64,000 nucleotides of DNA from CAVQXR01 sp963717955 (lineage in GTDB: Bacteria; Actinomycetota; Thermoleophilia; Gaiellales; Gaiellaceae), in contig CAVQXR010000001.1 of NCBI GenBank assembly GCA_963717955.1, positions 1,488,001 through 1,552,000 of the forward strand, given 5' to 3'. Both the position numbers and the translations under genes were made by a program. The notes under the pieces were generated by a model. The model made no database searches and was not told where the DNA came from. It worked only from the letters and a program-made list of their open reading frames with translations. The stretch's first letter is position 1; every line of letters begins with the position of its first letter. Positions 1 through 8,561 of this stretch are shown here, piece by piece.

Positions 1-290
1 CGCACGTCGAGCCGGAAGCCGTTCCCGAGCGGCCCGAGGATCCCGATCCGGTCGCCCGGCGAGACCTCGCTCAGCGCGCGCGTGCCGGGCCCGATCGGAT
101 CGATCAGGAACCCGAGCTCCGTCCCGGTCGCAAGGCACAGGCTCATCGGGCGGGGAAGGATCCGGCCGGGCGCCTCGAGCATGAAGAACTGCCCAGGCGT
201 GCCGGGGTCGATGCCCCGGCGCTCGACGCGCAGCAGGCGGTACGGGCCGACCGCGTCGACCCCGGCGACGGGTACCCGCTCCCTACGCAA
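1..290 (-). CDS. pyrK: Dihydroorotate dehydrogenase electron-transfer subunit PyrK, N-terminal part (runs off the left edge)
   Basis: The minus-strand frame after carB reads as an FNR-like FAD/NAD reductase domain: a short beta-barrel start, PGQFFML, then RPMSL, which fits the flavin-binding RxxS motif, and a stretch ending GILGPLGNGF. In this family the subunit passes electrons from dihydroorotate dehydrogenase (PyrD type 1B) to NAD through FAD and a 2Fe-2S centre; the 2Fe-2S part would lie outside the window. The start is probably TTG at 290, four bases after AGGAG inside the end of carB, giving an 8-bp overlap. About 96 codons are visible. A pyrD gene would be expected just to the left. 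Confidence 0.8.
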   Translation of the reverse strand, partial: MRRERVPVAGVDAVGPYRLLRVERRGIDPGTPGQFFMLEAPGRILPRPMSLCLATGTELGFLIDPIGPGTRALSEVSPGDRIGILGPLGNGFRLDV

Positions 291-3200
291 CGCGCTCCTG
301 GAGCGACACGGCGCCCTCCGAGCGGGCGCGCGCGATCGCATCCACCGCGGCCTCGGCGCCTGCGATCGTGGTGATGCACGGGATCCGCGCGACGAGCGCG
401 GCCTCCCGGATCAGGTAACCGTCGCCGCGCGCGCCGCTTCCCTGCGGCGTGTTCACGACGAGGTCGCAGCGGCCGCGGCGGATCTGGTCGACGACCGTCT
501 GGCCGCTCCCCTCCTCGGTCACTTTCCGGACGCGGTCGACCGGGATCCCCGATGCCGCGAGCACCCTCGCCGTCCCGGCAGTCGCCTGCAGCGCGAACCC
601 GAGCTCGTGCAGCGCCCGGCCGATCGCCGCCGCCGCCGGCTTGTCCGCGTCACAGACGGAGATGAACGCGACGCCGCCGGCGGGCAGCGGCCGCCCCGCT
701 GCGCGCTCGGCCTTCGCGAACGCGCTCGGGAAGTCGCTCGCCGTCGCCATCACCTCGCCCGTCGAGCGCATCTCCGGCCCGAGGACCGGGTCGGCGCCGG
801 GGAAGCGGCTGAACGGGAACACGGACGCCTTCACGCTCACGTGCCGCGCGGCTCCCTCGGGGGGGAGCCCGAGCGCCGCCAACGGCTGGCCGAGCGAGAG
901 CCGGCAGGCCGCCTCGACGAGGTTGACGCCGATCGCCTTGCTGGCGAACGGGACAGTACGGGACGCCCGCGGGTTCGCCTCGAGGACGAACAGCTCACCG
1001 TCGACGAGCCCGAGCTGGACGTTGACGAGCCCGACGACGCCGAGGGCCGGCGCCAGCCGCCGCACCGCCTCACGCACAGCCTCGAGCTCGGCAGGCGCCA
1101 GCGAGGTGGGCGGGAGCACGCACGAGGAGTCGCCCGAGTGGACGCCCGCCTCCTCGACGTGCTGCATCACCGCGGCAACGTGGACGTCGGCCCCGTCGCA
1201 CAACGCGTCGACGTCGATCTCGACCGCCCCTTCGAGGAAGCGGTCGACGAGGATCGTCGCGTTCGCGAGCGCGTCCTCGGGGATGTCCTCCGGCCCGAAG
1301 CAGACCCGCATGTTGCGCCCGCCGAGCACGTAGGAGGGTCGAATCAGGACCGGGTAGCCGATCCGGTCGGCGATCCCGACCGCCTCGGCCCGGCTGCGAG
1401 CGATCCCCCAGTCGGGGACCCGGATGTCGAGCTCCCCACACAGCGAGGCGAAGCGCTCCCGGTCCTCCGCCAGGTCGACGGCACGAAACGGCGTCCCGAG
1501 GATCGGGAAGCCGGCCGCCTCGATCGTGCGCGCGAGCCTGAGCGGCGTCTGGCCGCCGAACTGGATCACGACGCCGGCGGGGCGCTCCCGCTCGCAGATC
1601 TCGAGCACCTCTTCGGCGCCGAGCGGCTCGAAGTAGAGCCGATCCGACGTGTCGTAGTCGGTCGACACGGTCTCCGGATTGCAGTTCGCGATCACCGCCT
1701 CGTAGCCGAGCGCCCGGTAGGAGCCCGCGGCGTGCACGCAGCAGTAGTCGAACTCGATTCCCTGGCCGATCCGGTTCGGGCCCGAGCCGAGGATCACGAC
1801 CGAGCGCCCCGGTTCCGGGACCGCTCCGTCGTCGAGCTCTCCCCACGTCGAGTACAGGTAGTTCGAGCCGGCCTCCACCTCGCCGGCGCAGGAGTCCACA
1901 CGCCGGAAGGCGGGCCGGACCCCGCCGCCCAGCGTGCGAGGCGCGCGGCCTCCTCGCCGGTCCCGCACGCGGCACCGACGGCCGCGTCCGACCAGCCGGT
2001 CGCCTTCAGCTCGATCCACTCCTCGGGGGTGAGCTCCTCGACCGCGCGGGGCGGAGGGGAGGCCGAGGGAGCGGACGAGGTCGGGACGCCCGCGCCTCGC
2101 CGGGACCCGGCTCCCCGCAGGAGTGCCCGGGCCTCGTCGATCCGTTCGCGGAACCACGGATGCAGGTCCTCGGGGAGGTCGTCGAGTGAGTCCCACGGGG
2201 TGGACGCGCCGCGGTCGAGCTCGCGGGAGCGCATGGCCTTCAGGAACGCCTCCGTGAACGTGCGGCCGATGCCCATCGCCTCGCCGACCGACTTCATCTG
2301 TGTTCCGAGCGTGGTGTCGGCACCCGGGAACTTCTCGAACGCGAACCGCGGGAACTTCACGACGACGTAGTCGAGGGTCGGCTCGAAGCTCGCGGGCGTG
2401 GTCTTCGTCAGGTCGTTCGGGATCTCGTCGAGCGTGTAGCCGACCGCGAGCTTCGCCGCGACCTTCGCGATCGGGTAGCCGGTCGCCTTCGACGCGAGCG
2501 CCGAGGAGCGCGAGACCCGCGGGTTCATCTCGATCACGCACACCTCGCCCGTCCCGCGGTCGCGCGCGAACTGGATGTTCGAGCCGCCGGTCTCGACGCC
2601 GACCGCTCTGATGATCGCCGCGCTGGCGTCGCGGAGCTCCTGGTAGGCCTCGTCGGACAGCGTCATCTGCGGCGCCACGGTGACGGAGTCGCCCGTGTGG
2701 ACGCCCATCGGATCGAGGTTCTCGATCGAGCAGACGATCACCACGTTGTCCGCGCGGTCGCGCATGACCTCGAGCTCGAACTCGTCCCAGCCGCGGACCG
2801 ACTCCTCGACGAGCACCTGGCCGATCGGGCTCTCGCGCAGCCCTCGCTCGACCTGGCCGTGCAGCTGCTCCTCCGTCGCGACGAAGCCGCCCCCGTGCCC
2901 GCCGAGCGTGAACGCCGGCCGCACGACCGCGGGCAGGGCGACGCCGCGCAGATCCGCGAGCGCGGTGACGATCCTGCTCGTCGGCACGCGGAGGCCGACC
3001 GACTCGACGACCCCGCGGAACAGCTCCCGATCCTCCGCGCGCCGGATGACGTCGACGGAGGCGCCGAGCAGCTCGATCCCGAGCTCCTCGAGCACGCCGG
3101 CGTCGGCGAGCTCGCGTCGCGAGGTTGAGCGCGGTCTGCCCACCGAGCGTCGGCAGCACGGCGTCCGGACGCTCACGTCGGAGCACCGACGCGACCCCCT

Positions 3201-3414
3201 CGACGTCCAGCGGCTCGAGGTACGTGCGGTCGGCGAAGCCCGGGTCGGTCATGATCGTGGCCGGGTTCGAGTTGACGACGATCGTCCGGTACCCCTCCTC
3301 ACGGAGCACCTTGAGCGCCTGGCTGCCGGAGTAGTCGAACTCGCACGCCTGTCCGATCACGATCGGGCCGGCCCCGATCACGCAGATCGAGTGGAGGTCA
3401 GGCCGCCTTGGCAA
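283..3414 (-). CDS. carB: Carbamoyl-phosphate synthase large subunit, with two compensating frame changes
   Basis: Makes carbamoyl phosphate from bicarbonate, ATP and the ammonia delivered by CarA, for pyrimidine and arginine synthesis. The N-terminus (MPRRPDLHSI, then IGAGPIVIGQACEFDYSG) is the classic first ATP-grasp start; the C-terminal half carries the second repeat (GSGPNRIGQGIEFDY) and an MGS-like domain. Start is TTG at 3414, overlapping carA by 17 bp. Between about 3123 and 1925 the CarB-like protein lies in another frame (ELADAGVLE to RLARW): there is one extra base near 3123, and near 1925 either one missing or two extra bases. The nominal frame stays open through about 400 arginine-rich nonsense codons only because GC is so high. 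Nominal length is 1043 aa against a usual 1060-1080. Sequence error is the likely cause. Confidence 0.88.
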   Translation of the reverse strand: MPRRPDLHSICVIGAGPIVIGQACEFDYSGSQALKVLREEGYRTIVVNSNPATIMTDPGFADRTYLEPLDVEGVASVLRRERPDAVLPTLGGQTALNLATRARRRRRARGARDRAARRLRRRHPARGGSGAVPRGRRVGRPPRADEQDRHRARGSARRRPARGRAAGVHARRARGRLRRDGGAAARPGRARAAREPDRPGARRGVGPRLGRVRARGHARPRGQRGDRLLDREPRSDGRPHGRLRHRGAADDAVRRGLPGAPRRQRGDHQSGRRRDRRLEHPVRARPRDGRGVRDRDEPAGLALLGARVEGDRLPDREGRGEARGRLHARRDPERPDEDHARELRADPRLRRREVPAVRVREVPGCRHHARNTDEVGRRGDGHRPHVHGGVPEGHALPRARPRRVHPVGLTRRPPRGPASVVPRTDRRGPGTPAGSRVPARRGRPDLVRSLGLPSAPRGRGAHPRGVDRAEGDRLVGRGRRCRVRDRRGGRAPRTLGGGVRPAFRRVDSCAGEVEAGSNYLYSTWGELDDGAVPEPGRSVVILGSGPNRIGQGIEFDYCCVHAAGSYRALGYEAVIANCNPETVSTDYDTSDRLYFEPLGAEEVLEICERERPAGVVIQFGGQTPLRLARTIEAAGFPILGTPFRAVDLAEDRERFASLCGELDIRVPDWGIARSRAEAVGIADRIGYPVLIRPSYVLGGRNMRVCFGPEDIPEDALANATILVDRFLEGAVEIDVDALCDGADVHVAAVMQHVEEAGVHSGDSSCVLPPTSLAPAELEAVREAVRRLAPALGVVGLVNVQLGLVDGELFVLEANPRASRTVPFASKAIGVNLVEAACRLSLGQPLAALGLPPEGAARHVSVKASVFPFSRFPGADPVLGPEMRSTGEVMATASDFPSAFAKAERAAGRPLPAGGVAFISVCDADKPAAAAIGRALHELGFALQATAGTARVLAASGIPVDRVRKVTEEGSGQTVVDQIRRGRCDLVVNTPQGSGARGDGYLIREAALVARIPCITTIAGAEAAVDAIARARSEGAVSLQERVA

Positions 3415-4444
3415 TCGAGCTCACCGCCTCGACCCACTCGCCGATGATCGGCCACGCGTCGTGCGGGCCGGGACCGGCCTCGGGGTGGAACTGAACCGAG
3501 CCGATGCCCTCCGTCGGGAGAGCGAGCCCCTCGACGGTGCCGTCGTAGAGCGAGACGTGGCTCACCTCGGGCCCATCACCCTCGACGGCGAACCCGTGGT
3601 TCTGGCTCGTGACGAGCACGCGGCCCGTCCGCAGGTCCTGCACGGGGTGGTTCGCGCCGCGGTGCCCGAAGGCGAGCTTGAAGGTGCGATGCCCGAGCGC
3701 GAGGCCCAGAAGCTGGTGGCCGAGGCAGATGCCGAGAATCGGCACGCGGCCGATGAGGCCACGCACCTCGTCGACCTGAGCGGGCAGCGCGGCCGGGTCG
3801 CCCGGCCCGTTGGAGAGGAGCACGCCGTCGGGTTGCCGCGCGAGGATCGCGTCCGCCGGCGTGTCGTGAGGGACGATCGTCACCCTTGCGCCCGCCGCGG
3901 CGAGGCGCCGGACGATCGAGCGCTTGGTGCCGTAGTCGACGAGAACGATGCGCGTCGAGCCGGCGCCCACCTCGTACGGCGCGGCGCACGAGACGGCCTC
4001 GACCAGCGCGCGGCCGGCCATCCCGGGCTGAGCCCGTACCTGCTCGAGCACCTCAGCGGCATCCAGGCCCTCGCTTGCGATCGCCGCCCGCATCGCCCCG
4101 GCCGATCGCAGCTTCAGGACGACGCTCCGGGTGTCGATGCCGTCGAGCGCCGCAACGCCGCGCGCGGCGAGCCAGCGGCACCATTCCTCGCCGCCGGCGC
4201 GGCGCATCAGCACGCCGCAGGCGGAGACGCCGGCGGACTCCATGCGAGCCTCGGCGACGCCGTAGTTCCCGATCATCGGAGCCGTGAAGCAGACGATCTG
4301 CTCCGCGAAGCTCGGGTCGGTCGCGACCTCCTGGTAGCCGGTCATGCCGGTCGTGAAGACCGCCTCTCCGAACGTCAGCCCGGGCGCGGCAACGGAGCGG
4401 CCCGGGTAGACCGACCCGTCTTCGAGGACGAGAAAGCCGCTCAT
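3398..4444 (-). CDS. carA: Carbamoyl-phosphate synthase small (glutaminase) subunit
   Basis: Hydrolyses glutamine and channels ammonia to CarB. The 348-aa protein has the small-subunit N-terminal domain (GEAVFTTGMTGYQEV) followed by a class I glutamine amidotransferase domain with nucleophile Cys240 in GICLGHQ and the His/Glu pair in FHPEAGPGPHD near residue 325. The start chosen is ATG at 4444, because it overlaps the pyrC stop as ATGA and gives the family's normal N-terminus; a longer frame upstream is only read-through of pyrC. It is translationally coupled to both neighbours. Confidence 0.96.
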   Translation of the reverse strand: MSGFLVLEDGSVYPGRSVAAPGLTFGEAVFTTGMTGYQEVATDPSFAEQIVCFTAPMIGNYGVAEARMESAGVSACGVLMRRAGGEEWCRWLAARGVAALDGIDTRSVVLKLRSAGAMRAAIASEGLDAAEVLEQVRAQPGMAGRALVEAVSCAAPYEVGAGSTRIVLVDYGTKRSIVRRLAAAGARVTIVPHDTPADAILARQPDGVLLSNGPGDPAALPAQVDEVRGLIGRVPILGICLGHQLLGLALGHRTFKLAFGHRGANHPVQDLRTGRVLVTSQNHGFAVEGDGPEVSHVSLYDGTVEGLALPTEGIGSVQFHPEAGPGPHDAWPIIGEWVEAVSSIAKAA

Positions 4445-5754
4445 CGCTCGAAGGCCACCTTTCCGCGGGCAACCGTCATCGCGACGGCGGACGAGAGCGT
4501 CTCGCCGAGCAGCCAGGAGTTGACGGACTTCGAGCGGAAGCCGCGCTCCCCCACCCGCCACCGTGCCTCGAGATCGAGGAGGACGACGTTCGCCGTCGCC
4601 CCGACCTCGATTCGCGGGCGGTCGAGGCCGTAGACCCGGGCGGGCCCGGCGCTCATGCGCTCGAGCACGAGCTCGAGCGGCAGGACGCCCGGCTTCACGA
4701 GCCGCGTGTAGAGGGACGCGAACGCGGTCTCGAGGCCGGTCACGCCGTTCGGCGCCTCCTCGAACGGCACTTCCTTCTCGTGGCGGGCGTGCGGGGCGTG
4801 GTCGGTCGCGATCGCCGCGATCGTCCCGTCCCGCAGGCCGTCGATCAGCGCCCGCCGGTCCTCCTCGGCGCGCAGCGGCGGGCTCATCTTCAGGTTCGGG
4901 TCGAGCGTGCGGACGGCCTCGTCGGTGAGGCAGAGGTGGTGCGGCGTGACCTCCGTCGTGGCGGCGATGCCGGCGTCCTTCGCCCGCCGGACGGCCTCGA
5001 CGGACTCGCGCGCCGAGACGTGCAGGATGTGGAGCGGGCAGCCCTCGTAGCCCGCCAGCGCGAGGTCGCGCTCGACCATCGTCGACTCCCCGACGGACGG
5101 GTAGCCGCCGAGCCCGAGCTCGGCCGAGACGGGCCCCTCGTGCATGTGCGCCCCACGGGTGAGCGCCGGATCCTCCTCGTGGAGCGCTATGGGCCTGCCG
5201 GCCACCCGGTTGTACTGCAGCGCGCGGCGCATCAGCGAGGCGGAGACGACGGGCTGCCCGTCGTCCGTGAACCCGGCCGCCCCGCGCCCGGCCAGCTCCA
5301 CCATCTCGGTCAGCTCGGTACCGGCGAGGTCCTTCGTGATCGAGGCGAGGAAGCCGACCGGTACGCGCGCCTCCTCGATCGCGCGCTCTGCGAGCGAGCC
5401 GAGCACGGCCGCGGAGTCGACGACGGGCTCGGTGTTCGGCATCGCGAGGATCGCGCAGAAGCCGCCGGCGGCCGCCGCCTCGGTGCCCGAGGCGATGTCC
5501 TCCTCGTCTTCGCGCCCGGGCGTGCGCAGGTGCACGTGCGGATCGACGAAGGCCGGCGCGAGCACGAGCCCCGCGGCCTCCACCAGCCGGTGATCGGGCC
5601 CGGCGAGGCCGGTGCCGACGGCGACGATCGCCCCGTCGTCGATCCTGACATCGAGCGTCGCGTCGATCCCCTGGACCGGATCGACGACACGCGCGCCGCG
5701 GATCAGCAGGCTGTCGACGCGTCCGTTGGCGCCGAAGAGCACCCTCGGCTCCAT
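4441..5754 (-). CDS. pyrC: Dihydroorotase
   Basis: Third step of pyrimidine synthesis: cyclises N-carbamoyl-aspartate to dihydroorotate. 437 aa, amidohydrolase fold of the class I (Bacillus/actinobacterial) type. Metal ligands are visible as His73-x-His75 in DPHVHLRTPG, later histidines in ALHEED and ILHVSARE, and the aspartate of ATDHAPH near residue 312. Start ATG at 5754 overlaps the pyrB stop by one base (TGATG), and the stop overlaps carA as ATGA, so it sits in a tightly coupled operon. Confidence 0.96.
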   Translation of the reverse strand: MEPRVLFGANGRVDSLLIRGARVVDPVQGIDATLDVRIDDGAIVAVGTGLAGPDHRLVEAAGLVLAPAFVDPHVHLRTPGREDEEDIASGTEAAAAGGFCAILAMPNTEPVVDSAAVLGSLAERAIEEARVPVGFLASITKDLAGTELTEMVELAGRGAAGFTDDGQPVVSASLMRRALQYNRVAGRPIALHEEDPALTRGAHMHEGPVSAELGLGGYPSVGESTMVERDLALAGYEGCPLHILHVSARESVEAVRRAKDAGIAATTEVTPHHLCLTDEAVRTLDPNLKMSPPLRAEEDRRALIDGLRDGTIAAIATDHAPHARHEKEVPFEEAPNGVTGLETAFASLYTRLVKPGVLPLELVLERMSAGPARVYGLDRPRIEVGATANVVLLDLEARWRVGERGFRSKSVNSWLLGETLSSAVAMTVARGKVAFER

Positions 5755-6752
5755 CACGCCACCTCCTGCAGCGCCGCCGCCTTGACGGCGGACGGGCCGT
5801 GCGTGAGCAGGTCGTAGAGAACCGCCATGCGCACGACGAGCCCCGCTCGCACCTGCCGCTCGATCAGCGCGTCCGCGGCGTCGGCGACCACCGCGTCGAT
5901 CTCGACGCCGCGGTTCATCGGACCGGGGTGCATCACCTTCTGGCCGGGCCGCAGCCTGTCCGCGGTGACGCCCCATTGCGCGTGGTACTCGCGCAGGCTC
6001 GGAACGACGTTCGCGCCTTCGGACATCCGCTCGCTCTGCAGGCGCAGGACGTACACGACGTCGGCCGCCCTGATCGCCTCGATGTCGTACGAGACGTCAC
6101 ATCCGAGCACCTCGAACCCCCGCGGGACGAGCGGCGGCGGCCCGACGACCGTGACGCGGGCGCCCATCAGGCGCAGGGCCTGGACGTTCGAGCGCGCGAC
6201 GCGGGAATGGAGGACGTCACCGACGATCGCGACGTGGAGGCCCTCGACCGCTCCGAACTCCTCGTCGAGCGTGTAGAGATCGAGCAGTGCCTGGGTCGGA
6301 TGCTGATGCATGCCGTCCCCGGCGTTGACGACGTGGACGTCGATCGTCCGCGCGAGCAGCCCGGGCGCGCCGATCCCCGGGTGGCGGATGACGACGACGT
6401 CGGGGTCGTAGGCGCCGATCGTGATCGCGGTGTCTTTGAGCGATTCCCCCTTGTCGACGGAGGAGCCCGCCGCGCGGATCGTCATCACGTCCGCCGACAG
6501 CCGCTTCGCCGCGAGCTCGAAGCTCGACGACGTCCGCGTCGACGCCTCGTAGAAGAGGTTGACCACCGTGTGGCCCCGCAGCGTCGGCAGCTTCTTGACC
6601 TCCCGCCTGAGCGACTGCGCGAACGTTCGGGCGAGCCCGAGCAGCCGGTCGACGTCCTGGCGCGAGAGGTCGGCGATCGAGATCAGGTGGCGCCGCGGCG
6701 GACGCTCGGGCGGGAGCAGCTCGTCGCGGAGCAGCGGGCGTACGTCGCTCAT
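5754..6752 (-). CDS. pyrB: Aspartate carbamoyltransferase catalytic subunit
   Basis: Condenses carbamoyl phosphate with aspartate. 332 aa; the carbamoyl-phosphate loop FYEASTRTSSSFE and the HPTQALLD motif are intact. No pyrI-type regulatory subunit lies next to it, as is normal for actinobacteria. Start ATG at 6752 overlaps the pyrR stop by 4 bp (ATGA), so PyrB synthesis is coupled to that of PyrR and should be under the leader control described for pyrR. Confidence 0.97.
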   Translation of the reverse strand: MSDVRPLLRDELLPPERPPRRHLISIADLSRQDVDRLLGLARTFAQSLRREVKKLPTLRGHTVVNLFYEASTRTSSSFELAAKRLSADVMTIRAAGSSVDKGESLKDTAITIGAYDPDVVVIRHPGIGAPGLLARTIDVHVVNAGDGMHQHPTQALLDLYTLDEEFGAVEGLHVAIVGDVLHSRVARSNVQALRLMGARVTVVGPPPLVPRGFEVLGCDVSYDIEAIRAADVVYVLRLQSERMSEGANVVPSLREYHAQWGVTADRLRPGQKVMHPGPMNRGVEIDAVVADAADALIERQVRAGLVVRMAVLYDLLTHGPSAVKAAALQEVA

Positions 6753-7324
6753 TCAGGACCCCCCGGGATGAGAAGGACACGGTCGACCTCGTCGATCTCG
6801 ACGAGCTGCACCTGGATACGCTCCTGCCGGGCCGTCGGCAGGTTCTTCCCGACGTAATCGGGCCGGATCGGCAGCTCCCGGTGGCCGCGGTCGACGAGCA
6901 CGGCGAGCTGAACGCGGGCGGGGCGGCCGTAGGTGAAGAGCGCCTCGATCGCCGCTCGGATCGTCCGTCCCGTGTTGAGCACGTCGTCCACGAGCACGCA
7001 GGTCTGCCCCTCGAGCGGGAAGTCGAGCCGCGTCGCCTTGACGACGGGCTGCGGCGCCAGCGGCGCCGCGCCGGCGCGGACGCCAACGTCGTCGCGGTGG
7101 AACGTGATGTCCACCGTGCCGAGGGCGACCTGCACCCCGGCGAAGTCTTCGATCAGCCGGCGCAGCCGGTGGGCGAGGGGAACGCCGCGGGTGTGGATCC
7201 CGACGAGGGCGACCTGCGAGAGCTCGGGGTCGCGCTCGACGATCTCGTGCGCGATGCGAACCAGGGTGCGCCGCAGCGCATCGCCGTCGAGCAGCAGCTT
7301 TCCCGTCAGTTCGGGAGCAGCCAA
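6749..7324 (-). CDS. pyrR: Bifunctional pyr operon regulator / uracil phosphoribosyltransferase PyrR
   Basis: RNA-binding regulator of the pyr operon, which also converts uracil and PRPP to UMP. The PRPP loop VLVDDVLNTGRTIRA is perfect. Two starts compete: ATG at 7330 directly abuts the Shine-Dalgarno AAAGGAG (no spacing), while TTG at 7324 lies six bases from AGGAG. I choose TTG (191 aa); the ATG would add two residues. It is the first gene of the operon, with its own promoter and a PyrR-binding loop just upstream of the SD, so it should repress its own translation and, by coupling, that of the genes behind it. Confidence 0.95.
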   Translation of the reverse strand: MAAPELTGKLLLDGDALRRTLVRIAHEIVERDPELSQVALVGIHTRGVPLAHRLRRLIEDFAGVQVALGTVDITFHRDDVGVRAGAAPLAPQPVVKATRLDFPLEGQTCVLVDDVLNTGRTIRAAIEALFTYGRPARVQLAVLVDRGHRELPIRPDYVGKNLPTARQERIQVQLVEIDEVDRVLLIPGGPE

Positions 7325-7337
7325 GAACATCTCCTTT

Positions 7338-7355
7338 CCGGCCTCACGGGACCGG
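7338..7355 (-). promoter_or_regulatory. PyrR-binding loop in the pyr leader
   Basis: On the minus strand the leader holds CCGGTCCCGTGAGGCCGG: a stem whose loop fits the PyrR recognition consensus ARUCCNGNGAGGYU known from Bacillus and mycobacteria. It ends directly before the Shine-Dalgarno AAAGGAG of pyrR (7331-7337). That position fits translational repression, as described for mycobacterial PyrR, rather than transcription attenuation; no terminator is seen in the short leader. Confidence 0.75.
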
Positions 7356-7372
7356 GTTAAAGGTGCATCGCC

Positions 7373-7378
7373 AGTGTA
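7373..7378 (-). promoter_or_regulatory. -10 box of the pyr operon
   Basis: TACACT on the minus strand, placed so that transcription would begin near 7366 and give a leader of about 40 bases that contains the PyrR loop. No clear -35; the bases upstream are the start of the 68-bp repeat array. Confidence 0.5.
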
Positions 7379-7395
7379 GCGCAGCCGGGCGGACA

Positions 7396-7775
7396 GCAAG
7401 GCGCGGAACGCGCCGCGCAGCGGACGGCGAAGCCGGACGCGAAGCACCGCGGCCCGAAGGGCCGCAAGGCGCGGAACGCGCCGCGCAGCGGACGGCGAAG
7501 CCGGACGCGAAGCACCGCGGCCCGAAGGGCCGCAAGGCGCGGAACGCGCCGCGCAGCGGACGGCGAAGCCGGACGCGAAGCACCGCGGCCCGAAGGCAGG
7601 CGGAACGCGGGAGCGGACGGCGAAGCCGGACGCGAAGCCCGCGGCCGAAGGGCGGAACGCGCCGCGCAGCGGACGGCGAAGCCGGACGCGAAGCACCGCG
7701 GCCCGAAGGGCCGCACGGCGCGCGCCGCGCAGCGGACGGCGAAGCCGGACGCGAAGCACCGCGGCCCGAAGGGCC
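7396..7775. repeat. Tandem array of six 68-bp GC-rich repeats
   Basis: Three near-identical 68-bp units start at 7396, 7464 and 7532. A degenerate unit of about 55 bp (7596-7650) and two units of 62-63 bp (7651-7712, 7713-7775) follow. Each full unit carries the core AGCGGACGGCGAAGCC, and the unit junctions form a perfect hairpin GCGGCCC-GAA-GGGCCGC. The period of 68 is not a multiple of three, so the open frames crossing it change frame from copy to copy and are not genes. It fills the gap between the methyltransferase stop and the pyr promoter. Confidence 0.9.
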
Positions 7776-7814
7776 GCACGTCGCGTCCCGCGCGCCGCTA
7801 CGAGACGGACGCGC

Positions 7815-8561
7815 TCATCGGTCGGCGACGACGATCGCCCACTCGTTCGCGGACTCGACGAGTTCGGGCAGCTCCCGCTCGGCCCGTTCGAGCCCGGTAC
7901 GGTACTCGTCCTCGGGAAGCAGCGAGAGCGTCGAGATGTAGCGCTCCCGGAGCTTCTCGAGCGCGTCCCCCCGCTCGAGCGTCGCCGACTGCGAGATCCG
8001 GCGGATGCGGGCCTCGCCGAGGCCCGCGGCCTCGAGCTCGCGGGCGAGGAGCCCCGGGGCGGGGAACCGTGCCCGATCGATCGCCGCGAGCGACGGGAAG
8101 ACCCGCGCGACCCAGATCCGCTCGAAGTGCTCGGGCGCGAACGTGGCGACGACCGCCCGCCCCGACGGCGCCAGGACCCGGGCAAGCTCGGGCAGCGCGC
8201 GGGCCCGATCGAGCAGATGCACGACGCACCGCAGGACGACGCGCTCGAACCAGCCGTCGCGGAACGGCAGCGCCTCGGCCGCGCCCTGCTTCAGTCCCAC
8301 CTCGCTGCCGACCCGCTCGCGTGCGACCGCCAGCATCTCGGCCGAGGTGTCGATCCCCCAGACCTTCGCGCCCCGCCGCGAGAGCTCCGCCGCGAGCGCA
8401 CCGGTGCCGCAGCCCACGTCGAGCGCCCTCCTGCCGGGCAGGTCGCCGTCGAGCCAGATCGCCTCGGTGACCTCGCGCCAGTTGTCGTCGGCCGGCCTGA
8501 GCCGGTCGTAGCATTCAGCCAGCTGCGAGAAGTCGGGCGCGCGAAACGGCGGCCCGCTCAC
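7815..8561 (-). CDS. Class I SAM-dependent methyltransferase
   Basis: 248 aa with the UbiE/Coq5-like Rossmann core: motif I LDVGCGTGALAAEL, the acidic end of strand 2 in GIDTSAEML, and the post-I region EALPFRDGWFE. The substrate cannot be told from sequence. Start GTG at 8561 overlaps the stop of the preceding DUF2007 gene as GTGA; a longer frame upstream is read-through of that gene. It is the last gene of the rnz unit. Confidence 0.85.
   Translation of the reverse strand: MSGPPFRAPDFSQLAECYDRLRPADDNWREVTEAIWLDGDLPGRRALDVGCGTGALAAELSRRGAKVWGIDTSAEMLAVARERVGSEVGLKQGAAEALPFRDGWFERVVLRCVVHLLDRARALPELARVLAPSGRAVVATFAPEHFERIWVARVFPSLAAIDRARFPAPGLLARELEAAGLGEARIRRISQSATLERGDALEKLRERYISTLSLLPEDEYRTGLERAERELPELVESANEWAIVVADR

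Noticed and set aside
82..2370. Long plus-strand frame of 762 codons opposite carB
   Set aside because: Its Arg/Ala/Pro/Asp-rich translation is the usual shadow of a GC-rich gene on the other strand; carB motifs are clear on minus.
7396..7775. CRISPR array
   Set aside because: Repeats are directly tandem without unique spacers, and no cas genes are near.
7357..7779. Open frame with a repeated FGPRCFASGFAVRCAARS motif
   Set aside because: It is a translation of the 68-bp tandem repeat. The unit is not a multiple of three, so the motif jumps frame between copies; no start signal.
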